Positions 12,446-20,235 of a DNA stretch of 20,235 bases are shown one piece after another; position 1 is the stretch's first letter; every line of letters begins with the position of its first letter. Under the pieces are notes generated by a model. It saw only the letters and a program-made list of their open reading frames with translations, had not been told where the DNA came from and ran no database searches. Source of the stretch: an uncultured Lachnospiraceae bacterium. GTDB taxonomy: Bacteria > Bacillota > Clostridia > Lachnospirales > Lachnospiraceae. Location of the stretch: the NCBI GenBank assembly GCA_949051815.1, contig CARQVR010000065.1, forward strand, positions 1 to 20,235. The letters run 5' to 3'. The position numbers and the translations under genes were made by a program.

Positions 12446-14269
12446 CTAGTCCTCCCGGCCGCCAAGCAGCGCGAGCGGTTCTCTCTTAAGACTCCTGCCT
12501 GTCATAATGACCGCAATCCCGGCAGCCGCTGTCAGCACAGCCACCCCCGACATCGCGCTCACATGCCAGTCTCCCTCAAGGATATAGCCGATCTCTTCTT
12601 CCCCGTTTCCATACATCATGCCGGAGCTGTAGTTTCTGTCAAAACGCTCCACCTGTGTGATACTTCCTGCCGTTCTCACTGCGCCTGCATATCCCCCCGC
12701 ACTTCCGAGAATGCAGCCGCACAGCACGATCAGCAGAATCCCCGACATAAGGGCCCATGTGCACTGTCCCTTACTCATCCCAAGAGAACGCTCGATGGCT
12801 GTCCTTTTGCTCTGTTTCGTGATAAACATGTGGCAGAAGAACAGCAGGACGCAGAACGTGCTGACCGCTCCCGCCACAAGTAAAATCAGCGCCATCTTCC
12901 TCATCCGTCTGATCCCGTCCTCCAGTATGGTATAACCCTTGTCATAAAAGGTGATTTCCAGCCCGTCAATCCCCTGCTTCTCCCACAGCTCTTTCCAGTG
13001 GCCGATGCTCCCGTTTGGAATCTCAAAGGAGGTATTCCACCCCTCCATGTACCCCCATGCGGCAATATGATCCTCATCGCTGTTCTTTATGGAAGATTTC
13101 GGTATGATAATTTCATTCTGGTCCATCTGATAGTCTTTGCTCTTTAAAGATGCGCCGGGCAGCATGTCGTAAATGCCGCAGATCTCCCAGTCTCCTTCCT
13201 CAAACACAGAAAACGCCTCTCCCTCCGCCGTCAGGGAACAGTTCCACGACGCCCGACCGCTGGGTGCGCTGTAATTGGCATATCGAAGGGGCAGATGCAG
13301 GGCGTCCCCCACCTTAAGCCCGTTTCTTCTGGCGAACTTCCGGTTCACCAGACAGACCCTCCGTCCCTCGCTGTAATCTTCCGGCGTAAACTCCCTTCCC
13401 TGCTCTATATAGACGCTTCCGTCATAAAAGGCCGGAATCAGATCTGTATTTTCTGTGGCGGTGACAGGCGCGGACTTCCAGATGCCCATTTCCAGTTCCC
13501 GGATCAGCCCCTGCCAGTGCTGTCCCTCCTCTGTCTCATAGAATCCCGGCGTCACCTCCGCAATCTGATTGCCGGAAAGATGGTTTGGAAGAAGAACGCC
13601 TTCCGGCGCAGCCTGTGTGCTTGTAATCGGATAGTCCGCCGGAATATACTCAGGAGGCCCCTCCGCGTCCGGGTAACCGTGGGGAATATAGTCAGATACA
13701 CACATGATATATGTCCGGTCAGCGTACAGCTTTTCCGGCGACGGATTGTTATGATCGCAAAAATAGAACTTTGGCGAATTATAGGGGTAGTAGGTATACA
13801 GAAAATTTTTAATCTCCATCTCGACCGGCCCCGCCGGCACGGCATCTTCCGTTGGTGACGCCTCCACCACCATCACATGGGTAACGCCGGTGCCCGCATC
13901 CAGCATCTCATAATCCGGCAGATAAGCGGCATACCACGCTCTCTTCTCCGGTCCTTTTAAATAGTCCGCCCCCTCGAAGTCGAGAACGGAAGGCACGATA
14001 ATTTCCCCGTACTCCGCCTTATTACGGACTTTATAATCCCCCAGATCCGCGTACCACGTCTCGCTTCTGACGTACCGTTCCGGCTTCTGCTCCACCGTAC
14101 CAATGGTCTGAAAAAGACTTTCAAAGCGGAGCATATTCGTCCGGCACATCTGCCACAGCCCGCAGCCTGCAGCAAGCAGCGCCGTGGCAAAAGCCACCAG
14201 TGCAAAAAACAGCATCGTTCTCACAGGTGTCCTGCGCAATCTGAGCAGGCTCTTCTTTATGATTCGCAT
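12446..14269 (-). CDS. FtsX-type ABC transporter permease with large extracytoplasmic domain
   Basis: 607 aa. One N-terminal membrane helix (about 17-38, TMLFFALVAFATALLAAGCGLW), then an extracytoplasmic region of some 420 residues rich in Tyr, Pro and acidic residues, and three C-terminal helices: LILLVAGAVSTFCVLLFFCHMF; LMSGILLIVLCGCILGSAGGY; and MSGVAVLTAAAGIAVIMTG. RTAIERSLGMSKGQ just after the second helix is the FtsX/MacB coupling-helix signature, and the protein ends SLKREPLALLGG as these permeases do. FtsX-type permeases usually work as mechanotransmitters or lipid/peptide exporters with a MacB-like ATPase. ATG 14269 has GGAG 5 bases before it. It follows the smaller permease gene by 40 bp, but no ATPase gene is next to either. 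The ectodomain is unusually large. Confidence 0.85.
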   Translation of the reverse strand: MRIIKKSLLRLRRTPVRTMLFFALVAFATALLAAGCGLWQMCRTNMLRFESLFQTIGTVEQKPERYVRSETWYADLGDYKVRNKAEYGEIIVPSVLDFEGADYLKGPEKRAWYAAYLPDYEMLDAGTGVTHVMVVEASPTEDAVPAGPVEMEIKNFLYTYYPYNSPKFYFCDHNNPSPEKLYADRTYIMCVSDYIPHGYPDAEGPPEYIPADYPITSTQAAPEGVLLPNHLSGNQIAEVTPGFYETEEGQHWQGLIRELEMGIWKSAPVTATENTDLIPAFYDGSVYIEQGREFTPEDYSEGRRVCLVNRKFARRNGLKVGDALHLPLRYANYSAPSGRASWNCSLTAEGEAFSVFEEGDWEICGIYDMLPGASLKSKDYQMDQNEIIIPKSSIKNSDEDHIAAWGYMEGWNTSFEIPNGSIGHWKELWEKQGIDGLEITFYDKGYTILEDGIRRMRKMALILLVAGAVSTFCVLLFFCHMFITKQSKRTAIERSLGMSKGQCTWALMSGILLIVLCGCILGSAGGYAGAVRTAGSITQVERFDRNYSSGMMYGNGEEEIGYILEGDWHVSAMSGVAVLTAAAGIAVIMTGRSLKREPLALLGGRED

Positions 14270-14309
14270 TTCCTCTCCTTTCCCGGCTCCTCATCACTCC
14301 TTACCGCTC

Positions 14310-15533
14310 TCAATCGCCGCCAGCCAGCACTTCCATCACGCTCAGGCCATGGAACGACCACAGCGCAGCCGCGCTCCCCACAAGAAAGGAGAGAAAAAAT
14401 ACGGTGTCCGAAAACAGGAGCGCCCCGACACTCACCATCCCTGTCAGAAGAACCGGCAGACTGACCATAGCGCAGGCAGCCGCGGAGGTCATGATATTCT
14501 CGAAAACCAGTACCGAAAAGCAGCGCCCCCATCCCATGCCCACAGACCGCATCGTGGCGTACTCCGCCCGTCTGCCCTGAATGAGCAGGTAACTGCACAA
14601 ATATCCCACAAACAGGATAATAACAATCACAAAGGGAAGCATTCCCGTCAGAAACGAAAGCGTCTCCCGCAGGTTTTCCGCCGCGTTGATAAAGTTTTCA
14701 TCTGTCATGGTGAGTGCGTTTCCCGCATAGCTGAAATCCGCGTCTCTGGCCACCGGCAGGAAACCAATCTCATTCATCTGCCTCTTGCACTCGTTCAGCC
14801 GGAAAGGATCCTTCACCCGGAAGGACGCCGAATCGGCCGTAAAATCAATCCCTGTCTCATGAAAGATCTCCCGTATATTTTCAAAGGGAAAGAGCATATC
14901 AGGCGGCACGATATTGCCGCTGTATTCCTTCATATCCATGACGCCCGCGATCCTGTATTTCTTTCCAACGATCAGGGGCGTGACCTTCCCGATTCCCGAG
15001 CCACCCTGCCCGTACTGATAGTAATAGACGGTTACCGGCACCTCGTCACCTGTTTTCAGGCCCTTCTGCTCCATCACCTGCCCGCTCAGAATACAGACAG
15101 ACGCATCCTCTGCGAAAAGACTCTCATCCCACCCTTCCCCATAGCTGATTTCCCCGCTCTGTAAGCCCGGCACACCCGCAATATCATTGATTCCGGCTCC
15201 GAAGTAATGGAGATTTGCCTTCCACTCCTCCAGTGAAAATTCCCCGAATCCCGTCATCAACTGCACGGTAAACACCTGATCCTCCACCTCCGGACAGGCG
15301 GCGATTCCCTCTACCCGCTCTTCGGAAATGGCCAGTGAAAAGTCCTGAGAACCGTTCAGATTGCTGACCGCCCCCCTGATCTCCATCGCATCCGGAAGCG
15401 CGGTGAGCTGTCTTTTCGTGCCGTCGATATTTCCCGCATAAATCACAAGCAGAACCACCGTCAGAATGCCAATGGCAGCCGACAGGATGCTCTTCATGTA
15501 ATGTCTGGTCAGGTTGCGAAGTGCCTGCCTCAT
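14310..15533 (-). CDS. FtsX-type ABC transporter permease
   Basis: 407 aa with MacB-type layout: one membrane helix at 13-33 (MKSILSAAIGILTVVLLVIYAG), a periplasmic-core-like ectodomain to about 295, then three helices: MLPFVIVIILFVGYLCSYLLI; MTSAAACAMVSLPVLLTGMVS; and VFFLSFLVGSAAALWSFHGL. RRAEYATMRSVGMGWGRCFSVL is the FtsX coupling segment, and SVMEVLAGGD the typical C-terminus. ATG 15533 has a strong GGAGGAGG 6 bases upstream. It is first in a two-permease operon, so the two probably form a heterodimer, with the ATPase encoded elsewhere. I found no convincing promoter in the 160 bp upstream; a terminator at 15691-15728 separates it from the chemotaxis operon. Confidence 0.87.
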   Translation of the reverse strand: MRQALRNLTRHYMKSILSAAIGILTVVLLVIYAGNIDGTKRQLTALPDAMEIRGAVSNLNGSQDFSLAISEERVEGIAACPEVEDQVFTVQLMTGFGEFSLEEWKANLHYFGAGINDIAGVPGLQSGEISYGEGWDESLFAEDASVCILSGQVMEQKGLKTGDEVPVTVYYYQYGQGGSGIGKVTPLIVGKKYRIAGVMDMKEYSGNIVPPDMLFPFENIREIFHETGIDFTADSASFRVKDPFRLNECKRQMNEIGFLPVARDADFSYAGNALTMTDENFINAAENLRETLSFLTGMLPFVIVIILFVGYLCSYLLIQGRRAEYATMRSVGMGWGRCFSVLVFENIMTSAAACAMVSLPVLLTGMVSVGALLFSDTVFFLSFLVGSAAALWSFHGLSVMEVLAGGD

Positions 15534-15657
15534 GGAAGTCCTCCTCCTTTGTCCTTTTACAGATAATACACGCGGCGCAGCCGGATTGTGACATGAGATT
15601 CAAAAATATACGCAGACTGTCTGTGACGCTTTCTGACTCTATGCATAAGCAGACTCG

Positions 15658-15674
15658 AAATGCTTCGCATTTCT
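15658..15674. other. Small perfect hairpin between the permease and chemotaxis operons
   Basis: GAAATGC-TTC-GCATTTC, a perfect 7-bp stem with a 3-base loop in the intergenic leader of the permease operon, followed by CTCGTTCGCG. It resembles in style the GAA-loop hairpins at 2641-2698 and may be a related palindromic element. Confidence 0.35.
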
Positions 15675-15690
15675 CGTTCGCGCTACCCGC

Positions 15691-15728
15691 AAAGAAAGAG
15701 AGCCACTGTACCGGGTACAATGGCTCTC
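15691..15728 (-). terminator. Intrinsic terminator of the chemotaxis operon
   Basis: A 15-bp inverted repeat with one mismatch: GAGAGCCACTGTACC (15698-15712) / GGTACAATGGCTCTC (15714-15728). On the minus strand TTTCTTT follows. It lies 42 bases after the mcp stop codon. Confidence 0.82.
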
Positions 15729-15769
15729 CTCTCTATTGTGTACAGATCTGCTTCTGATCTGTCCGTCTC

Positions 15770-17551
15770 TTAATATTTGTCGTCGTAATCTCCGTCAAGG
15801 GAAATCGTCGGCTCACTGCTGTATGCAGGCGTATTGTCTACGAAACCGCCGCCGCCCATTCTGTCGGACGCGAGCTGGTATCTCGCCATAAGGTTCTTGA
15901 GCGTAACCGCCTGATTGGACAGCTCCTCGCTGGCAGCCGCACACTGCTGGCTGGTAGCCGCATTGGTCTGTACCACGGTAGATACCTGGGAGATCGCCTG
16001 ATCGATCTGGGAGATCGCCGTAGCCTGATCGTTGGAAGAAGCCGTAATGTTTCCGATCAGTCCAACAATCTCATCGATGGAACCTACGATCTCGTCGAGA
16101 GATTTCGCGGTATCCTGCGCGATCTTCGCACCGTTTCCAACCTTATGGATCGTATCGTCGATCATTTCTGCCGTCTCGCTTGCCGCAGCCGCACTCTTCG
16201 CAGCCAGATTTCTTACTTCCTCAGCCACCACTGCAAATCCCTTGCCGTGTACGCCTGCTCTCGCAGCCTCAACTGCCGCATTCAGCGCCAGAATATTGGT
16301 CTGGAACGCGATATCGTCGATGGTCTTGATGATCTTGGAGATCGTCTCGGAGGATGCGTTGATATCGTCCATAGCCTGAATCATGGACTTCATCTGGTCA
16401 TTGCCGGATGTCGCCATATCCTTGATGTTATGTACCAGAACATTCGCCTCGCCAGCCTGCGTTGCATTCGCCTTGGTACGCTGTGTCACTTCATCCATGG
16501 AAGCGGTTACCTGCTCAATTGCACTTGCCTGCTCGGTAGAACCCTGTGCAAGAGCCTGGCTGGCATTCGCCACCTGCTCGGAACCTACGGTAATCTGTGC
16601 GCTTGCCTCTTTTACGTTGCTCAGCGTCATATTGTTCTCGGAAAGCAGTCTGACAATCGCCTTACCAAGCACGTCTCTGTCGCTGCGGGGATTTGCTTCC
16701 ATCGTCAGATCACCCTTGGAAATCGCTTCGGTAATATCGGTCTGCACCCTGATCGCCTCAGACATCTGCGCAAACTCGTCGAGCAGCTCACCCAGATCGT
16801 CATTGTATACCTTCTCGCAGTCCACATCAATATCACCCATGGTCATCTTCTTAGCCGCCTCGGACAGCTTTGACATAGGAAGCGTGATCGCCTTGATCAG
16901 AAGCGCGCAGTACACGATGGTAATAAGAACAGCGACCACCATTACGATCACCTGCAGAATGGTCAGCGCCATCAGCTGCGTGTTCAACTCTAAATCTTTC
17001 GCGTCAGATGTGGTCTCCATCATCTCAATCAGGATGCGCAGATTGTCTTCCACTTCGTCAGCGACAAACTTACTGTTCGTTACAAGCTCATTGACCGCTT
17101 CCTCTGTTTTGCCTTCCTTGACGAGGTTGATATCCTCCTCAGAAGACGCATACCAACTTTCAATCTTATTCCTCACCAGACGATACTGATCCTGAATCTC
17201 CGGGGTCAGATTGTCCATGGTCTCCTCAAAGAGTGCAAAATAGCTGGCAGCATCCGCCTTGTAGCTCTCGATCATCTCTTCCTGCTTCGCTATCGTATCC
17301 ATATCATCATGATAATAAAACAGAATATTCCGGATGCGTACCTTGATGTTACAGAAATTAGCAAACCCCTGCGTCACATAGTACTGGGGCATCGCGTAAT
17401 TGTCATACTGGCTCTTACGCGCCGTGTTTACCATATTAGAGGACCATAACCCCACGGCGGAAACAAGAACCAGCATAATCAGCATCAGAGCGCTGAATAA
17501 AGTAATCTTTTTCTTGACTGTCATGTCAACAATTGAAAATCTTTTCTTCAT
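15770..17551 (-). CDS. mcp: Methyl-accepting chemotaxis protein (transmembrane receptor)
   Basis: 593-aa chemoreceptor. TM1 at about 15-37 (KITLFSALMLIMLVLVSAVGLW), an extracellular four-helix-bundle-type ligand domain (about 38-192), TM2 at about 196-220 (ILQVIVMVVAVLITIVYCALLI), HAMP domain (about 221-275), and the cytoplasmic signalling coiled coil, whose hairpin tip FQTNILALNAAVEAARAG...GKGFAVVAEEVRNLA contacts CheA and CheW. The tail GGGGFVDNTPAYSSEPTISL ends DGDYDDKY and lacks the NWETF-type pentapeptide that tethers CheR. The ligand is unknown; the ectodomain looks like the generic 4HB_MCP type. ATG 17551 has AGGAG 8 bases upstream. Only 15 bp separate it from cheW and it closes the operon. 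Confidence 0.95.
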   Translation of the reverse strand: MKKRFSIVDMTVKKKITLFSALMLIMLVLVSAVGLWSSNMVNTARKSQYDNYAMPQYYVTQGFANFCNIKVRIRNILFYYHDDMDTIAKQEEMIESYKADAASYFALFEETMDNLTPEIQDQYRLVRNKIESWYASSEEDINLVKEGKTEEAVNELVTNSKFVADEVEDNLRILIEMMETTSDAKDLELNTQLMALTILQVIVMVVAVLITIVYCALLIKAITLPMSKLSEAAKKMTMGDIDVDCEKVYNDDLGELLDEFAQMSEAIRVQTDITEAISKGDLTMEANPRSDRDVLGKAIVRLLSENNMTLSNVKEASAQITVGSEQVANASQALAQGSTEQASAIEQVTASMDEVTQRTKANATQAGEANVLVHNIKDMATSGNDQMKSMIQAMDDINASSETISKIIKTIDDIAFQTNILALNAAVEAARAGVHGKGFAVVAEEVRNLAAKSAAAASETAEMIDDTIHKVGNGAKIAQDTAKSLDEIVGSIDEIVGLIGNITASSNDQATAISQIDQAISQVSTVVQTNAATSQQCAAASEELSNQAVTLKNLMARYQLASDRMGGGGFVDNTPAYSSEPTISLDGDYDDKY

Positions 17552-17566
17552 GGTAGTTTCTCCTTT

Positions 17567-18103
17567 TTATGATTGTTCTTCCTTACGCACCTCTTCCATA
17601 GCAGCCACTATGTCGTCCTGCCTGATCAGCTTCTCAGGATCAAGAAGAAGCGTAACCGTATCTCCCGTTCTGGCCAGACCATAAACATACTTGTTATGCT
17701 CATGTTCCTTTCTTCCAAGGGACGGCGGCGGCGCGATATTGTCCTCCGCAATGGTATCTACATCCGCTAATCTCTCCACAATCAGACCGATCATGGTCGA
17801 TTTCACGTCAATGACGATAATACACGTCCTGTCCGTATACTCGCACGGCTCCATTTTAAATCTGACACGAACGTCAATCACAGGAATAATCTTACCGCGA
17901 AGATTGATCAATCCCTTCACATAGTCTTCCACCTCAGGGATTGCCGCAATCGGCTGCATCGCAATGATCTCATTCACATAGCTGATGCTTATGCCAAAAA
18001 GCTCCTTTCCCGTCTGGAACGTCATAAACATTCCTTTCTGGGAATCGTCTTCCAACAATTCTTCCATATCGTCCGTTTCTTTTTTTAATAAATCTTCCGC
18101 CAT
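17567..18103 (-). CDS. cheW: Chemotaxis adaptor CheW
   Basis: 178 aa; couples receptors to the CheA kinase in the chemosensory array. An acidic N-terminal extension of about 25 residues (AEDLLKKETDDMEELLEDDS) precedes the CheW domain: FMTFQTGKELFGISISYVNEII, IPEVEDYVKGLINLRGKIIPVIDVR (the conserved NLRGxxxPVIDLR motif), TMIGLIVERLADVDTI, and VYGLARTGDTVTLLLDPEKLI. Start ATG 18103 has AAGGAGAT 5 bases upstream. It is 3 bp after the cheA stop and 15 bp before mcp, so the three are made together in array proportions set by translation. Confidence 0.95.
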   Translation of the reverse strand: MAEDLLKKETDDMEELLEDDSQKGMFMTFQTGKELFGISISYVNEIIAMQPIAAIPEVEDYVKGLINLRGKIIPVIDVRVRFKMEPCEYTDRTCIIVIDVKSTMIGLIVERLADVDTIAEDNIAPPPSLGRKEHEHNKYVYGLARTGDTVTLLLDPEKLIRQDDIVAAMEEVRKEEQS

Positions 18104-18106
18104 GTA

Positions 18107-20235
18107 CTATCTCCTTTCTCCGTCATGCATGAGCAATCCGGCGATATCCAGGATCAGTGCAATGCTTCCGTCGCCAAGCTGCGTACAGCCCGAAAGACCC
18201 TTGACTTTCCTGACATAGGAAGGAATTGGCTTAACCACAATTTCCTGTTCCTGAAGCAATTTGTCAATCAGGACGCATACCTGACTGCCTTCATGCTCTA
18301 ATACAACAATGATTCCCTCTTCAATCTTGTCTATGGAATCAGGCAGATCATACCTTTCATTCAGGCGGATAAAGGGATAACACTCCCCTCTCAGCACAAT
18401 ATATTCCTCGCCGCTCGGCTCGTGAATAAGAGAATCCTCTCCCACTCTCACAAACTCCTTGATCGACGCCGTTTCAATCACAAACGGAGAATTACCTACC
18501 TGTACCACAATACCGTTGATAATAGCGAGCGTGAGCGGTATGACAAGCGTCATCTCCGACCCTTCAAACTCCACGCTTGAGATATCGAGTCTTCCGCTGA
18601 TGGACTGGATATTCTTTACAACCACGTCCATACCCACGCCTCTGCCGGAGTACTCGGTTACCTCCTCCTTGGTGGAGAAGCCCGGCAGCGTGATAAACCG
18701 GAAGATTTCCTTATCCGTAAACTCGCTCATCGGCTTGTTCTCAATCACGCCCTTATCCAGCGCTTTCTGGTACAGCTTATCTTTATTCAGACCTTTTCCG
18801 TCGTCCTTAACACTGATATAAACCTTGCCGCCCTCGTTCTTTGCCTCCAGCGTAATTTTTCCTTTCGCCGGTTTGCCGACCGAAGTACGGTCCTCAGGAT
18901 TTTCCTCGATTCCGTGATCCACCGAATTTCTCACAAGGTGCATCAGCGGATCCGTAATGTGCTCGATGATGTTCTTATCCACTTCCGTGTTCTCACCGAT
19001 CACTTCCAGTTCGATATCCTTGCCAAGCTTTCTGGAAACGTCGAAGACGATTCTCTTCATCTTCTGGAAGACGTTCGTAAGCGGCATCATACGCATCGAC
19101 ATGATGACTTCCTGCAGCTCTGTCGTAATCTTGGAGAGCTGTCCGGACGCCTTCTGGAAGTTGGAAAGCTCCAGTCCCGGCACTTTGAGGTCGGGGTTTT
19201 GCAGCACTACCGCTTCCGCGATAACAAGCTCACCAATCAGATCCATCAGCGCATCCATCTTCTCCACGTTCACGCTGATAATGCTCTGCTGCTTGGGCTG
19301 GTTCTTCGCAAGCGTCTTACCTTTACCGGCTTCCTTGGTCTTAACCACATAATCACCGGGTTTCGGTCCTTCCTTCTTCGCTTCTTTATTGCCCTCGTCC
19401 TTCGCAGCCGCAGGCTCCGGAGCAGGCGGCTCGACTTCCTCTCTGCCGAACTCACCAAGCGCCCTGCCATACTCTTCTTTCGAAAGCTCATCAAAGTTGA
19501 TCTCTTCCGCCTCGGAGCTGTCAATCAGCGCGATGACTTCCTCCTTGGAACTCTTCGTCTGCAAAAGCATATGAAAGCCTTCCGCCACAATCACATCGGA
19601 GCTCGCCTCGTTGGAGAGAATGTCATCCGGCGTGTAGAGCAGATCCTCAGCAACCTCCTTCAATGCATAGGTCGCCGAATAAGCCCGCAGATTACTCATC
19701 TGCGTGTCGCTTCTGTAATGAATCGAAATCCGATAAAAATGACTGTCTTCGCCCGCTACCGGCGTAATGTAGAACTGTGTCGGCTCCACATGTTTATTCG
19801 CCTGCGGCATCTGGATGCCCTGCTTGGTAATCTCGCCTTTAAGGCGGCCCAGAAACTCATCCAGATCCTCCACCAGCGATTTCTCATCCCCGTCCGGCGT
19901 ATCGCCGTTTCTCAATTTATCAAGCTCCGCCGTCACGAAATCCGACACCGCAAGTACCTTCTCCACAAGTTCCATGTGGGGTACATCATCCGGGTGGGAT
20001 TCTCTCAGGTAATAAAACACATCTTCCAGCTTATGGGTTGCTTTTGTGATGTTGTCATACATCAAAACACCCGAGGAACCTTTGATGGTGTGCATGACGC
20101 GGAAAATATCATTGATATCGGCATCATCGAAGCAATCAGCATCCTGTTTTTCTAATATTATGCCTTCCAGTTTTTCCAAAAGCTGTCCGCTCTCATACAA
20201 AAACATGTCAAGCATACTTTCTGTGTTGAATTCTT
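18107..20235 (-). CDS. cheA: Chemotaxis histidine kinase CheA, 5' end outside the window
   Basis: Autophosphorylating kinase of the chemotaxis array, passing phosphate to CheY and CheB. Domains in order (counting from the Met at 20215): HPt/P1 with phospho-acceptor His42 in MHTIKGSSG; a P2-like CheY-docking region (about 155-240); a Pro/Lys/Glu-rich linker (EVEPPAPEPAAAKDEGNK); P3 dimerisation (VEKMDALMDLIGELVIAEAVV); P4 ATPase with N-box HLVRNSVDHGIE, DDGKG and GRGVGMDVV; P5 CheW-like domain to the end. The frame stays open to the right edge and reads EFNTES before Met, which looks like CheA N-terminus; the ATG at 20215 lacks a ribosome binding site, so the true start is beyond the window and about 710 residues are seen. 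It is first of the cheA-cheW-mcp cluster visible here. Confidence 0.95.
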   Translation of the reverse strand, partial: EFNTESMLDMFLYESGQLLEKLEGIILEKQDADCFDDADINDIFRVMHTIKGSSGVLMYDNITKATHKLEDVFYYLRESHPDDVPHMELVEKVLAVSDFVTAELDKLRNGDTPDGDEKSLVEDLDEFLGRLKGEITKQGIQMPQANKHVEPTQFYITPVAGEDSHFYRISIHYRSDTQMSNLRAYSATYALKEVAEDLLYTPDDILSNEASSDVIVAEGFHMLLQTKSSKEEVIALIDSSEAEEINFDELSKEEYGRALGEFGREEVEPPAPEPAAAKDEGNKEAKKEGPKPGDYVVKTKEAGKGKTLAKNQPKQQSIISVNVEKMDALMDLIGELVIAEAVVLQNPDLKVPGLELSNFQKASGQLSKITTELQEVIMSMRMMPLTNVFQKMKRIVFDVSRKLGKDIELEVIGENTEVDKNIIEHITDPLMHLVRNSVDHGIEENPEDRTSVGKPAKGKITLEAKNEGGKVYISVKDDGKGLNKDKLYQKALDKGVIENKPMSEFTDKEIFRFITLPGFSTKEEVTEYSGRGVGMDVVVKNIQSISGRLDISSVEFEGSEMTLVIPLTLAIINGIVVQVGNSPFVIETASIKEFVRVGEDSLIHEPSGEEYIVLRGECYPFIRLNERYDLPDSIDKIEEGIIVVLEHEGSQVCVLIDKLLQEQEIVVKPIPSYVRKVKGLSGCTQLGDGSIALILDIAGLLMHDGERR

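Noticed and set aside
14184..15164. Plus-strand open frame of 326 codons opposite the permease genes
   Set aside because: It spans two real minus-strand genes and their gap, has His/Arg/Pro-rich composition and no recognisable domain.
15534..15690. Promoter for the permease operon with TATTAT at its -10
   Set aside because: No acceptable -35 at 16-18 bp could be found, so I do not report it as a feature.
18914..20155. Long plus-strand open frame opposite cheA
   Set aside because: It is the antisense shadow of a clearly conserved cheA frame, with His/Arg/Leu-rich nonsense composition and no ribosome binding site.

Overview
The window looks like chromosomal DNA of a motile, plant-glycan-using Clostridia species, most likely Lachnospiraceae. 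This rests on roughly balanced GC, AGGAGG-type ribosome binding sites, a cellobiose phosphorylase close to clostridial CbpA as I recall it, a short holin-like toxin peptide typical of Firmicutes, and the family types present. The genus is inference; no 16S or other marker is present.

Layout: 1-1484 is the 3' end of a GH94 cellobiose phosphorylase (+) with a strong terminator. 1745-2575 is a MerR-type regulator (+), converging on a pyridoxamine/pyridoxal kinase (2709-3551, -). From there nearly everything is on the minus strand. 3677-5361 is an ECF-like sigma factor followed by two tightly coupled soluble proteins of unknown function. 5518-6917 is a second ECF sigma factor with a membrane-anchored, anti-sigma-like protein, closed by a strong terminator. 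7163-8208 is a two-gene unit of small membrane proteins with its own promoter and terminator. 8360-10309 is a GntR(YtrA-type)-ATPase-permease ABC operon; a consensus promoter overlaps a 30-bp inverted-repeat operator. 10450-11564 is a DUF4190-like membrane protein plus a divergent Lgt-family protein.

11714-12053 holds no long ORF. It carries what I read as a complete type I toxin-antitoxin locus: a 27-residue hydrophobic toxin on the minus strand, a convergent antisense RNA on the plus strand, a shared bidirectional terminator, and a repeat placing anti-Shine-Dalgarno sequence in the antisense RNA, a topology like the enterococcal par/Fst system. 12178-12251 is tRNA-Arg(ACG) with promoter and terminator. 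12446-15533 is a pair of large FtsX-type permeases with no ATPase gene beside them. 15770-20235 is a chemotaxis operon (cheA, cheW, mcp; cheA runs off the window).

Common themes are envelope sensing and regulation (two sigma modules, YtrA-type ABC operon, FtsX permeases, Lgt-like protein, small membrane proteins) and chemotaxis. The most distinctive item is the small type I toxin-antitoxin locus; the most open functional questions are the sigma-linked soluble pair and the orphan permease pair.
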